Positions 37,362-47,088 of a DNA stretch of 51,720 nt are shown one piece after another. Position numbers and translations under genes: made by a program. This DNA is from Candidatus Pseudolachnospira avium. Its GTDB lineage: Bacteria; Bacillota; Clostridia; Lachnospirales; Lachnospiraceae. Where the stretch lies: the NCBI GenBank assembly GCA_904420025.1, contig CAJFTW010000081.1:1-51720 (forward strand), read 5' to 3'. Positions within the stretch are counted from its first letter, which is position 1; every line of letters begins with the position of its first letter. Under the pieces are notes generated by a model that was given only the letters and a program-made list of their open reading frames with translations, was not told where the DNA came from and searched no databases.

Positions 37362-38039
37362 TTACCTGTGCAAGGATCCCCATTTGAAATTTTCCGTTCC
37401 GGCGCCAAGTTCAAAATGGTACTTTGCAATACCGAGGTCGATCTTACTGTAAAAGCCAATCCCTGCTTTTGCCGTAACCGTATTGCCTTCCAGGGAAAAT
37501 ACAAACTTCTGCTGATTCATGGCCGTAGGGGCCAGCAGTGCCGCGTCTACACCCCGTATAAACCATTCGGGCGGCGTACCCGAAACCTTCATGACGCTTT
37601 CCCTTGCCTTAACCTTGTGCGCCGCCCCGCCTGTATTGCCGTAGCCAATGGCAATGACGATACATACCTTCTCGCCTGGTTCCAGCTGAAACACCGCCTT
37701 CCCCTTGCTGTAGGTCATGGCAACCCAGCAGGTATGCAGGCCCAGAGTCTGGGCATAAAGCACAATCTTTTCCCCATAATAGCCGCAGGCTTCCTCCAAC
37801 GCCGCGGTCTTCTTTCCGGCCATCACAATATAGTTCCGGACACCAGAAAACTTGCCATAACGCGCCATCATACCCTGAAAAGCACTGGGTTTCTCCAGCA
37901 CCAGCTGGATGTGGAGGCCGCTTTCCTCATTGCACTGGGTGATAAAAGAATGCAGCATATCCTTTATCCCGCCTTCGATCGGTTTATTGGTATAAGAACG
38001 CACCGAATGCCGCTCTCGCATTGCCTGTAATAAATCCAT
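37362..38039 (-). CDS. nitroreductase family protein
   Basis: MDLLQAMRERHSVRSYTNKPIEGG...; conserved FMN nitroreductase layout. Confidence 0.88.
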   Translation of the reverse strand: MDLLQAMRERHSVRSYTNKPIEGGIKDMLHSFITQCNEESGLHIQLVLEKPSAFQGMMARYGKFSGVRNYIVMAGKKTAALEEACGYYGEKIVLYAQTLGLHTCWVAMTYSKGKAVFQLEPGEKVCIVIAIGYGNTGGAAHKVKARESVMKVSGTPPEWFIRGVDAALLAPTAMNQQKFVFSLEGNTVTAKAGIGFYSKIDLGIAKYHFELGAGTENFKWGSLHR

Positions 38040-38160
38040 CTTTTCCTTCCTTTCTGCTTTTAACAATCCCGGCATCCTTCAGAACCTATATATGGTGTGA
38101 CACCGCAGGGCGGGAAAGGCTTGTCTGCTTGGCAATATCAATTACACGGTGCCCACTACA
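38040..38160 (-). pseudogene. ArsR-type HTH remnant with in-frame amber codon
   Basis: Minus strand reads GHRVIDIAKQTSLSRPAVSHHI*VLKDAGIVKSRKEGK; TAG at 38086-38088. Confidence 0.75.
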
Positions 38161-38366
38161 ATCACTTTTTATATAGAACACAAATCCCTTTGTTTAAGCG
38201 CTTGAACACTATAATGTCCGCGTTGCGGCCATTATAGCATACTTCAGGAGAGATTGCACATCCGTAAAGAAAGTCGAGATGGTTCCAATGCCCTGTTATG
38301 CCTGCAATCCTACCTGTATTCACAATCCGGCCTGTCGGCCTACGCTTTGTGACCGGGCTTTCAGCG

Positions 38367-38405
38367 TAAAAAGAGGTTGGCCGGTATTCGCTCCGGCCAA
38401 CCTCT
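38367..38405 (-). terminator. Rho-independent terminator of radical SAM gene
   Basis: AGAGGTTGGCCGG-8 nt-CCGGCCAACCTCT followed by TTTT on the minus strand. Confidence 0.8.
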
Positions 38406-38452
38406 CTGTCTTCTCCATAACCCTTGCTGCCCGCCATCCAGGCGGGGAAAAA

Positions 38453-39811
38453 TCATCCTTCTGCCGATTGTTTCTTTCCGCTGGCCTCCCACAGCCGTTC
38501 CGCCGTCGGCTTCCAGTTGGCGGCGTAGGAGACGCACTTGGCACACAGATGCTCCGCGCTCTCCGGGCTCTGGGGGTCCGTGGAGTGGGCGCCGGTCTCC
38601 GCCACCATGGCCCGCAGCTTTTCCGGGTTTTCCAGCATGGGACAGGGCAGCAGGTGGTTCTCATTGAACGGCTGCCCCTTGTGGTAGGCCATGAACAACG
38701 GGGACCGGAGGCAGTCCAGCAGGCTCTTCTCCCGGATATTGCTATCCGAATAGTGGATAAACACGCAGGGATCCACATCCCCGTTGGCGTTAATGTGCAG
38801 GTACCGCCGCCCGCCGGCTATGCAGCCGCCCACAAACTCGCCGTCGTTCTGGAAATCCATGCCAAAAATGGCCTTGGTCTCCCGGAAACGGCGGATTTGG
38901 TGGTACATAAACTCCCGCTGCGCCGGGCTGGGCAAAAGCGCCGGCACCGCGTCATTTCCCACCGGCATATAGTGAAAATACCAGACAAAGACGGCCCCCC
39001 AGGCAATCATCTGATCGTAAAACTCCTCGCTGCTGATCTTCTCCAGGTTCTGGCTGGTATAGCAGCAGGAAATGCCAAAGGGCAGCCGGTGCTCCTTCAA
39101 AATCCTCATGGCCTCCACCACCTTGCTGTAGGAGCCATTGCCCCGGCGGCCATCGTGGCTGTCTTCGTTTCCTTCCACGCTGATGGCGGGGATAAAATTC
39201 TTTACCCGCAGCATCTCTTTGGCAAAGGCATCGTCAATCAGCGTCCCGTTGGTGAAGGCCAGAAAGACGCAGTCGTCATGCTTTTCGCAGAGGGTGATCA
39301 GGTCCTTCTTCCGCACCAGCGGCTCGCCGCCGGTGTATATGTACAGGTAGATGCCCATCTCCTTCCCCTGGCAGATAATGGAGTCAATCTCATCCAGGGT
39401 CAGATTCAGGCGGTTTCCATACTCCGCAGCCCAGCAGCCGGTGCAGTGCAGGTTGCAGGCACTGGTGGGATCCAGCAGAATGGCCCAGGGAATGTTGCAG
39501 TCATATTTATTCCGGTATTCCTCCTGGGTTTTCCAGCCGACCAGGTTGGCGTTGAGGAAGAAATTGGTCAAAACCGTTTTGACCACCTCCGCATCCGTAT
39601 CCTTCAGCACCCGCAGAATCAACTGATACCAGTTGGATTCCGGGTCGCCGATTACACGCCGGAACACCGCCCTCTGGCCCGGGAAGCTGTTCGGCCCGGT
39701 TCCCGCAAACCGGTCCACCCAATCCATAATCTTGCCCAGGTTCTTTTCCGGGTCTTTTTCCAGGTAATGGTAAACGGTACTGATTCCAGCCTTCTTCAGT
39801 GATGCAAGCAT
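38453..39811 (-). CDS. radical SAM protein of unknown substrate
   Basis: DPTSACNLHCTGCWAAEYG (CX3CX2C), IYTGGEPLVRKKDL; Cys-rich C-terminus CPMLENPEKL...CAKCVSYAANWKPT. Confidence 0.9.
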   Translation of the reverse strand: MLASLKKAGISTVYHYLEKDPEKNLGKIMDWVDRFAGTGPNSFPGQRAVFRRVIGDPESNWYQLILRVLKDTDAEVVKTVLTNFFLNANLVGWKTQEEYRNKYDCNIPWAILLDPTSACNLHCTGCWAAEYGNRLNLTLDEIDSIICQGKEMGIYLYIYTGGEPLVRKKDLITLCEKHDDCVFLAFTNGTLIDDAFAKEMLRVKNFIPAISVEGNEDSHDGRRGNGSYSKVVEAMRILKEHRLPFGISCCYTSQNLEKISSEEFYDQMIAWGAVFVWYFHYMPVGNDAVPALLPSPAQREFMYHQIRRFRETKAIFGMDFQNDGEFVGGCIAGGRRYLHINANGDVDPCVFIHYSDSNIREKSLLDCLRSPLFMAYHKGQPFNENHLLPCPMLENPEKLRAMVAETGAHSTDPQSPESAEHLCAKCVSYAANWKPTAERLWEASGKKQSAEG

Positions 39812-40119
39812 ATAAAATACCCCTTTCGATTCAATGTTCTCTGCCGCCTTTCCTGAAACGGCACGCGGAAGCGGCGGAGCTTTTGCCGGATAATAAAAGA
39901 GACCTATACACAGCCGTCCGCCGTACGGCATTTGAAAACACCGTCCCGCCATTTCCGCCATGCATGAGTCTCGCAACCAATAGCAAGCCAGACCTACCGG
40001 CCGTGTCTGTTGACTTGCTGTGCACCGGGCACGGCGCACTTGCTACTCCCCCACGAAAAGAGTCGCTTTTTGCCTTACGCCCTACAGTTTAAACAAAACC
40101 ACGATTTCCGGCAACAGAT

Positions 40120-40156
40120 AAAAAAGACGATTTCCCCAAATTTTGAGGAAACCGCC
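40120..40156 (-). terminator. Rho-independent terminator of TetR gene
   Basis: Minus strand GGCGGTTTCC...GGAAATCGTC (two G-U pairs) followed by TTTTTT. Confidence 0.7.
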
Positions 40157-40212
40157 TGAATTCATCATTTTTTGCGTAAATCAAGAAAATTATACTAATA
40201 GCAGATACAATT

Positions 40213-40767
40213 TTACTCGTTCCAGGTTTTTACCGTCCACTGAACGTTCTTTTTCAAAATATATGCAATCCGGTCCACGCCTTCCTCTATGTCCCCCTCC
40301 ATCTCCATCCATAAAAACTTCAGGAAAAATCCCAGTATCGCATAGCTGTTGTACTCGGCAATCTCCCGCAAAACAGTCTCCGGAAGGGAGGTATCCCCGG
40401 CCTCCTGCCGAACAATCCGGTAAAAAGTATCATCGGTGGATTCAAAAACATACCGCTCAATACGCTCCCGCGACAGGGATTCAAAAAGATGGTACACCAG
40501 AGCAGAATTCTCCCGCATATCCCGCAGCAGCACCTTCAGCGCTTCCTGCCAGGGCATCTCCTCCATGGCATCCGCAAAATATTTTTTCAGTTTGATCTGA
40601 AGCCATGTCTCCAGCAGGTCATAAATGTCCCGAAAATGATAGTAGAATGTGTTGGGGCTAATCTCACAGTTTGCCACAAGGGCCGAAACCGTAATTTTGT
40701 CAAATGGATTTTTCTGAAGCATGTCCTGAAACGTCTGGAGAATCGCCTTTTTTGTATATTGCGCCAT
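40213..40767 (-). CDS. TetR/AcrR-family regulator
   Basis: MAQYTKKAILQTFQDMLQKNPFDKITVSALVANCEISPNTFYYHFRDIYDLLETW. Confidence 0.9.
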   Translation of the reverse strand: MAQYTKKAILQTFQDMLQKNPFDKITVSALVANCEISPNTFYYHFRDIYDLLETWLQIKLKKYFADAMEEMPWQEALKVLLRDMRENSALVYHLFESLSRERIERYVFESTDDTFYRIVRQEAGDTSLPETVLREIAEYNSYAILGFFLKFLWMEMEGDIEEGVDRIAYILKKNVQWTVKTWNE

Positions 40768-41082
40768 AAAAAACTCCTTCTAAACCTGCACGCCCGCTGA
40801 CGCGGCCACCACCAACCATGAACGCTTTCCAGCTGAACCCGGGATGTATTGTAACATATTTCCCCGTTTTTGTCCTGCTTTTTGCGCTTTCTTCCCAGGG
40901 GCTGGTGACAGGGGCGGATGCAAAAAGCTTTTATTATTTTCATTTTTATTAAAAAGAAAATTTTATTTCATTTTTACAAAACCATAATGCCCCCTTAACA
41001 CAGCCATGGCTATAATACAGATGCAATTGCAAAAGGAAAGTGAGAAACCGAGAAAAGACTTGAACAATCAGGAGGATGAAAA

Positions 41083-41931
41083 ATGGAACTCGCTGGAAAA
41101 CAGACTGCTTCCCAGTCGCAAAAACTGATGATCTTTGTACTGACCATGGCCCTGTACGGCCTGGCCACCCTGTTCACGGAGCTGATCCCCAGCTTTCAGG
41201 CTGGCGTGGTGGAATTCTCCGTGGAATACTTCCTGTTTATCCCGCTGACTTTGGCCATGCTGTTTGACCCGCTCTCCGCGGCGCTGGGCGCTGCCACCGG
41301 CGAGCTGGTGTTCAGCGAAATCATGCTGGGCCAGTTCGGCGGCCTGGGAGAACTGGAGAAATTCCTGACCGTCACCGTAGGCGTCTACATAGCGGGCCGG
41401 ATGGTCCGGAACCCCCAAAATCGCAAGATGGTGGGCCTGGCCGCCATCACCGGCACCGGGCTGCAGCTGCTCATGGGCACTGTGGTGGATATTCTGAAAG
41501 TGCAGTTTGCCGTGGAAGATTTTGAGGCCGTGGCCGGCCTTCCGGAGAGTGTCTTTGCCACTGAGGGCTTTGCCTTCCTCAACGACCTGCTGTTCTCCGG
41601 CATCCTGTTCTGCCTGCTGCCCACCCTGTTCCTGGTCCCCCGGCTTTACGGCAAAATTGAGCCGCTGCTGGGCATGCGTCCCCGGGATGAAAAGGCCTGG
41701 CTGGGCGGCATCAACGGCAAGGTGGTGCTGGGTGCCCTTGTTGCCTTTGCCGCAGCCATCGGTGCGGAGATGCTGGCCACAAGCGGCACGCCCCTGATTG
41801 AATGGGAGGCGGATTGGGCCGAGAGCGGCACAGCCCTGGCCATTGGCATGGTGGTGGCGGCAGCCATTGCCATTCTGGTCCTGCTGGTACTGAAATGTAA
41901 TGCCGGCAAGCGGCGTGTGGAGCAGTCATGA
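41083..41931 (+). CDS. ECF transporter S component, unknown substrate
   Basis: Multi-TM protein immediately upstream of EcfA-like and EcfT-like genes; 4-nt overlap with the ATPase gene. Confidence 0.8.
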   Translation: MELAGKQTASQSQKLMIFVLTMALYGLATLFTELIPSFQAGVVEFSVEYFLFIPLTLAMLFDPLSAALGAATGELVFSEIMLGQFGGLGELEKFLTVTVGVYIAGRMVRNPQNRKMVGLAAITGTGLQLLMGTVVDILKVQFAVEDFEAVAGLPESVFATEGFAFLNDLLFSGILFCLLPTLFLVPRLYGKIEPLLGMRPRDEKAWLGGINGKVVLGALVAFAAAIGAEMLATSGTPLIEWEADWAESGTALAIGMVVAAAIAILVLLVLKCNAGKRRVEQS

Positions 41932-43622
41932 ATATCCTGGAGATCGAAAACCTGACCTATTCCTATCCTGCAGCGGAGACACCCATTCTGCGGAACATCT
42001 CCCTGCAGGTAGAAGAAGGGGACTTTCTGGCCATTGTGGGGAACAATGGATGCGGAAAGTCCACTTTTTGCAAAACCCTCAACGGCCTGATCCCCCATTT
42101 TATAGACGGGGATTTCCAGGGCCGGGTCATGGTGGGAGGCCTGGACACCCGGACGGCGGACGTAGGCACCCTGGCCTGCAAGGCCGGTTACGTATACCAG
42201 GACTTTGAAAACCAGATTGTCCGACCCACGGTGCTGGACGACGCTTCCTACGCCTGCCTCAACTATGCCATGCCGGACTATCTTGCGCGTGGGCGGGAAG
42301 CCCTCTCCCTCTGCGGGCTGGAGGGCCACGAGGAGGATTACGTGTGGCAGCTTTCCGGCGGCCAGACCCACCTGCTTGCCCTGGCCGGAGCGGTTTCCCT
42401 GCGGCCGGACCTGCTGATTCTGGACGAACCCATTGCCCAGCTGGATCCGGCCCATGCAGACCGGATCTACCAAATCCTGCGGGAGCTCAACGAAAAGCAC
42501 GGCAAGACCATTCTGGTCATTGAGCACCATACCGAATACATTGCCGACTACTGCAAGCATGTGATGCTGATGCGGGACGGGGGGATTGCCTGGAAGCTTC
42601 CCACTGCGGAAGCCCTGCGCCGGGTGGAGGAGCTTATGGCCTGCAACATCTTTCCGCCCCAGGTAACCCAGGCCGCCAGCCGTATGCGGCAGGATGGGCG
42701 GATTCCGGCGGAGAGCCCGCTGCCCACCACCGTGGAGGAGGGGCAGGCGGCTTTCCGGGAGCTGCGCTACGCCGCCCTCACCAGCCCCCGTCCCCAGCAG
42801 CCCCGTCCCCAGGCGGAGCCTCTGGTCCGTTTTCAGGATGTATCGCTGGCCTACCGCTCCGTCACCGGGGAGGACCGGCAGGTCTTTGACCACCTGGACC
42901 TGGAAATCCGCCCGGGGGAAAAGATCGCCCTCATCGGCTCCAACGGCGCCGGCAAATCCACGCTGATGAAGCTGATGGTGGGACTTCTGAAGCCAAACTC
43001 CGGTGAAATTTTTCTGGAGGGGGAAAGCATACGCAAGAAAAAGGCAGAGGATCTGTCCCGCACCCTTTCCCTGGTCTACCAAAACCCGGAGGAAATGTTC
43101 ATCAAGGATTCCATCCGGGGGGATATTGCCTACGCCATGGAGGTGCGGCAGGTGCCGGATGCCGCCCGGCGCACCCAGGAACTGCTGGAGCGGTTCCGGC
43201 TCACCGGCCTCCAGGACCGTGACGGGCGGCTGCTGTCCGGCGGGCAGATGCGCCGGGCCAGCCTGGCCATTGGCATTGCCTTAAACCCCCGGATCCTGCT
43301 GCTGGACGAGCCCACCGCCAACCTGGATATAGCTACCCGGAGGGAAATCCTGCAGACCCTCACGGAAATCAAGGACATCACCGACACGGTACTCATTGCC
43401 ACCCACGACATGCAGCTGGTCTGCCAGTGGGCGGACCGAATTCTAGTCCTCTGCCAGGGGAAGGTGCTGGCCGATGGCTCCCGGGATGAAATCTTCGGCA
43501 ACCGGGCCGTGGTGGAGACCGTGGGAATCCGGCCGCCGGAAATTTTCTCCATGGGGCAGGCGCTGGATGAGAGGGCACTCTGCTACACGGTGGAGGAATT
43601 TCTGGAGAGCTTCCACCGCTGA
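41928..43622 (+). CDS. ECF transporter ATPase, two ABC domains fused
   Basis: GNNGCGKSTFCKTL...LSGGQ...LILDEP and GSNGAGKSTLMKLM...LSGGQMRRASLAIGIALNPRILLLDEPTANLD. Confidence 0.95.
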   Translation: MNILEIENLTYSYPAAETPILRNISLQVEEGDFLAIVGNNGCGKSTFCKTLNGLIPHFIDGDFQGRVMVGGLDTRTADVGTLACKAGYVYQDFENQIVRPTVLDDASYACLNYAMPDYLARGREALSLCGLEGHEEDYVWQLSGGQTHLLALAGAVSLRPDLLILDEPIAQLDPAHADRIYQILRELNEKHGKTILVIEHHTEYIADYCKHVMLMRDGGIAWKLPTAEALRRVEELMACNIFPPQVTQAASRMRQDGRIPAESPLPTTVEEGQAAFRELRYAALTSPRPQQPRPQAEPLVRFQDVSLAYRSVTGEDRQVFDHLDLEIRPGEKIALIGSNGAGKSTLMKLMVGLLKPNSGEIFLEGESIRKKKAEDLSRTLSLVYQNPEEMFIKDSIRGDIAYAMEVRQVPDAARRTQELLERFRLTGLQDRDGRLLSGGQMRRASLAIGIALNPRILLLDEPTANLDIATRREILQTLTEIKDITDTVLIATHDMQLVCQWADRILVLCQGKVLADGSRDEIFGNRAVVETVGIRPPEIFSMGQALDERALCYTVEEFLESFHR

Positions 43623-43681
43623 CCCCTGCGGTTCAGGATCTCTCCAGGGACAGCATACAACAAACGGACTGGGAGGTAAAA

Positions 43682-44536
43682 ATGGAATATGCGGAAACCG
43701 GCGCCAAGCGCCGCAAAAAGCTTTCGGAGAGCATTCTGGACAAATTCTCCATGGATTTTCTCCGCAATCAGGTACTGAAAAACGCCTACGGCAACAATGA
43801 CACGGTAATTGCCCAACTGGATCCCCGGATTTTACTGGTGTGGTATCTGTTTTTGGGGCTGGTGCCCTGGTTTGTACAGGATCTGTGGTTCCTGATGGGC
43901 TGCTTTCTCCTGGTGCTGGTGACCACCCGGCTGGCCCGGGTGGCGGGGCTGGTGCTGGTGCTCTTTGCCGTGGGCGTCTTTTCCCAGACCGGATACCTGT
44001 TTCTGGTCTCCCTTCTGTTTGGAGGTGACGCCTCCACGGTGATCCCGCTGCTGGTCCTCACCCTGAAGGTGGCCACCTGCTCCCTGGCGTCCATCACAGT
44101 GTTTTCCGGCCTGGACCCGGACCGTCTCTCCAACGGGCTTATGTGGTATGGATGCCCGGAGCGGCTGTCCTTCTCCATCTCCTACGCCTACCGGATTCTG
44201 CCCATGCTGATGGAGGAGTTCCAGAACATCCTGCTCTCCTACCGGATGCGGGGGAACCCGCCGGCCCATGACACCTTCGGAGGGAAGGTCCGTTATCTGT
44301 TCTACCAGGTGAAGGTGATTATGCACGCCTTCTATCCCCTGATGCTCAACACGGCCAAGCGCTCCCGGACCACCGTGGAGGCGCTGGAAATCAAAGGCTA
44401 CCGGTACGCCGCCGTCAACAAAGAGGTCAAACGGCTGAAGCTGTCCACACTGAAGGTCACCTACAACGACCTGCTGTTTCTGGCCATCTCTTTTTTCTGG
44501 ATTGCCCTGTCCGTGCTGGCATCTACTCTGTTCTAG
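43682..44536 (+). CDS. ecfT: ECF transporter T component
   Basis: DPRILLVWYLFLGLVPWFVQDLWFL...; SRTTVEALEIKGYR resembles the EcfT coupling motif. Confidence 0.85.
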   Translation: MEYAETGAKRRKKLSESILDKFSMDFLRNQVLKNAYGNNDTVIAQLDPRILLVWYLFLGLVPWFVQDLWFLMGCFLLVLVTTRLARVAGLVLVLFAVGVFSQTGYLFLVSLLFGGDASTVIPLLVLTLKVATCSLASITVFSGLDPDRLSNGLMWYGCPERLSFSISYAYRILPMLMEEFQNILLSYRMRGNPPAHDTFGGKVRYLFYQVKVIMHAFYPLMLNTAKRSRTTVEALEIKGYRYAAVNKEVKRLKLSTLKVTYNDLLFLAISFFWIALSVLASTLF

Positions 44537-44548
44537 GAGGGAACTACA

Positions 44549-45385
44549 TTGAAACTGGATTTTCACACCCATGGAAAGCTGGCCAAGCGGCTGCCGTTTT
44601 CCACCCAATATACCCGCTGGCTCTTTGAGGAGGCCAAAAATGCCGGCCTGGACGCCCTGTGCCTCACCGAGCACTTTAACACCCTGCAGTTTGAGGACCT
44701 GTACCGGTATCTGCTCCGCCACAGCCGCCGGGAGGGGGATACCCTGGTGCTGGAAAACGGCCTGCGAGTCTTCCCCGGCATGGAGACGGACATCGCCGAA
44801 GGCGGCCACATTTTAACCCTGGGGCGGCTGGAGGACATTCTGGAGCTGAACCGGCGGCTGGCTCCCCACAAGACCCCGGGGAAATTTCTCCCCTTTGCCC
44901 GGCTGATCCGCCTGTTCCGGGAATACCCGGTGCTGGTGGGGGCCGCCCATCCCTTCCGGGCTGGCGGACACATCCCGGAGCTGCCCGCCCCGCTGCTTGG
45001 GCAGTTTGATTTTCTGGATCTGAACGGCAAGGATGTGGCGGAAAACCGGGAACGGGCCCAGGAGCTGACCTACGCCCTGGGACAGAAGCTGCAAAAGCCC
45101 GTTATCGCCGGCAGCGATACCCACCAGGCGGTGCAGTACGGCTGTATTTACACCGACTTTCCGGGGGAGGCTGACACGGTGGCGGACCTGTACCGGCAGA
45201 TGCAGGCAGGCGCCTACCAGATTGTGATTTCGGAAAATGCCTCCTTCCAGGTGCGCACTGCCGGCCTCCTGAAGCGGGCTCTGAAGGAGATCCACGCGCT
45301 GGGCGGCGACTATGTGCAGATTCTGGTAGGCGCCAAGGAGGCGGCTGACACCTCCCCGCTTGCGCCGGGGACCAAGGTGTGCTAG
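44549..45385 (+). CDS. PHP-domain phosphoesterase
   Basis: FHTHGK, LTEHFN, GAAHPFRAGGH, VIAGSDTHQA: four PHP metal-binding motifs; TTG start after AGGAGGG. Confidence 0.88.
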   Translation: MKLDFHTHGKLAKRLPFSTQYTRWLFEEAKNAGLDALCLTEHFNTLQFEDLYRYLLRHSRREGDTLVLENGLRVFPGMETDIAEGGHILTLGRLEDILELNRRLAPHKTPGKFLPFARLIRLFREYPVLVGAAHPFRAGGHIPELPAPLLGQFDFLDLNGKDVAENRERAQELTYALGQKLQKPVIAGSDTHQAVQYGCIYTDFPGEADTVADLYRQMQAGAYQIVISENASFQVRTAGLLKRALKEIHALGGDYVQILVGAKEAADTSPLAPGTKVC

Positions 45386-45422
45386 ACTGATGGAAAAGGC
45401 AAAGGAGACAGGTGAACACGCT

Positions 45423-46187
45423 ATGGAGCTTTTATCAGCTGCCTGCGCCCTGGTTCGGGAAGCCGGCGCACTGTTTTTTGACCGGGACCGCTCCTCCCAA
45501 ATCCGGGAGAAGGCTCCCACCGACTATGTGACGGAGACGGATACCACCGTCCAATCCTTTCTGCAAAAAAAGCTGGCGGAGCTGGACCCAGGCATTGGCT
45601 TTCTGGGGGAGGAGCAGCCGGAGAGAGCCTGGGATTTTGAGAAACCGGTGTGGGTTCTGGACCCGGTAGACGGCACCACCAACCTGATCCACGCCTTTCC
45701 CCACAGCGCCGTCTCCCTGGCCCTGGTGGAACACGGGCAATCCCAGCTGGGGATTGTCTACAACCCCTACACCCGGGAGCTGTTCACCGCCCGCCGGGGC
45801 GGCGGCGCCTTTTGCAATGGGGAGGCCATCCGGGTCAGCGGGGTCCAAAGGCTGTCCGGCGCCCTGGTCTCCCTTGGCACCGCCCCTGGCTTCCGCCAAA
45901 ATGCAGATGTAAATTTTGCACGGATGCGGCGGGTCTTTGACCGCTGCCAGGACCTGCGCCGCGTGGGGGCTGCTTCCCTGGAGCTGTGCCAGGTGGCCCA
46001 GGGCCGCCTGGACGCCTTCTTTGAGGAACACCTGCAGCCCTGGGACTATGCCGCCGGTATGCTGGTGGTGCAGGAAGCCGGAGGCACCGTCACCGACCGG
46101 CAGGGTGCGCCCCTGGGCTTCCGGCCCAATCAGGAGGTCTATGCCTCCAACGGGCGGATTGCCCGGGAGCTGGCGGCGCTTTTATAG
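45423..46187 (+). CDS. inositol monophosphatase family protein
   Basis: GFLGEEQPE, WVLDPVDGTTNLIHAFPHSAVSLAL, PWDYAAGMLVVQEAGGTVTD. Confidence 0.92.
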   Translation: MELLSAACALVREAGALFFDRDRSSQIREKAPTDYVTETDTTVQSFLQKKLAELDPGIGFLGEEQPERAWDFEKPVWVLDPVDGTTNLIHAFPHSAVSLALVEHGQSQLGIVYNPYTRELFTARRGGGAFCNGEAIRVSGVQRLSGALVSLGTAPGFRQNADVNFARMRRVFDRCQDLRRVGAASLELCQVAQGRLDAFFEEHLQPWDYAAGMLVVQEAGGTVTDRQGAPLGFRPNQEVYASNGRIARELAALL

Positions 46188-46225
46188 ACAGGACGCTTAC
46201 AGGCAGAGTAGAAAGGAACCGTTTT

Positions 46226-47062
46226 ATGTCCATACAGTTTCCTCATACACCGGAACAGCTGACCAAGGCCGAGACCCGGATCCTGGATTACATTTCCTGC
46301 AGCACAGAGGCCTTCCTCTTCTCCTCCATCGGCCAGCTGGCCCAGAAACTGGGGATCTCGGAAGCTACCATCTCCCGTTTTGTCCGCCATGTGGGCTGCC
46401 GGGACTTCAAGGAGCTGAAGCAGGTAGTCATGCAGCAGGCAGCGGCGGAGGCCGGAGGGCCGGCCGCCAAAATGGCCCAAACCCTGAGCCGGGAGGAGCC
46501 CTTCACCGCAGCCGGATGGCTCCGGCTGCAGCAGCAGTATCTGGAAAAAACTCTGGAGGAGCTGGATGAGGCGGCTTTTCAGGAAGCGGTGCAGGCCATT
46601 CTCTCCGCCCGGCGGGTGCTGATCCACGCCAAAAGCGCCTCTGCCTCCCTGGGGCAGCTGCTCTTGTTCCGCCTCCGCCGGCTGGGGATCCCGGTACTGC
46701 TCCTCCCCTCCGGCGGCTCCGAGGTGCTGGAAGGCCTGGCCCAGGCCGGAGCCGGGGATCTGGTGGTGCTGTTCAGCTTCTCCAAGGTCTCCCGGGAAGG
46801 GCGCATGATTTTGGACTATCAAAAAAAGGCCGGCTATCAAACCCTGGCCTTCTGCAGCCGCACCTACATTCCGGAGGAGGAGCAGGCCTCCATCCAGCTG
46901 TTCGTCTACCGGGGGGAGCCCCGGGAGTACCACTCCATGACCGCAGCCGCCGCCCTGGTGGACGGCCTGGTGGTGGAGGTCTCCCGGCAGATGGGCGCCG
47001 CCTCCGTCCAAGCCCTGTCCCAGCTGCATCAGCTGAAAAAGCAGTATGACCCGGACCGGTAG
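46226..47062 (+). CDS. MurR/RpiR-family (HTH_6 + SIS) transcriptional regulator
   Basis: SIGQLAQKLGISEATISRFVRHVGCRDFKELKQVVMQ HTH; C-terminal SIS-like domain. Confidence 0.9.
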   Translation: MSIQFPHTPEQLTKAETRILDYISCSTEAFLFSSIGQLAQKLGISEATISRFVRHVGCRDFKELKQVVMQQAAAEAGGPAAKMAQTLSREEPFTAAGWLRLQQQYLEKTLEELDEAAFQEAVQAILSARRVLIHAKSASASLGQLLLFRLRRLGIPVLLLPSGGSEVLEGLAQAGAGDLVVLFSFSKVSREGRMILDYQKKAGYQTLAFCSRTYIPEEEQASIQLFVYRGEPREYHSMTAAAALVDGLVVEVSRQMGAASVQALSQLHQLKKQYDPDR

Positions 47063-47088
47063 AGCAGCCGGCCCGGGGTTTTGCCTTC

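Noticed and set aside
40832-41082. Known vitamin riboswitch upstream of the ECF operon
   Set aside because: No consensus core of a riboswitch I know (TPP, FMN, cobalamin, preQ1, folate) could be recognised; cmscan would be needed.
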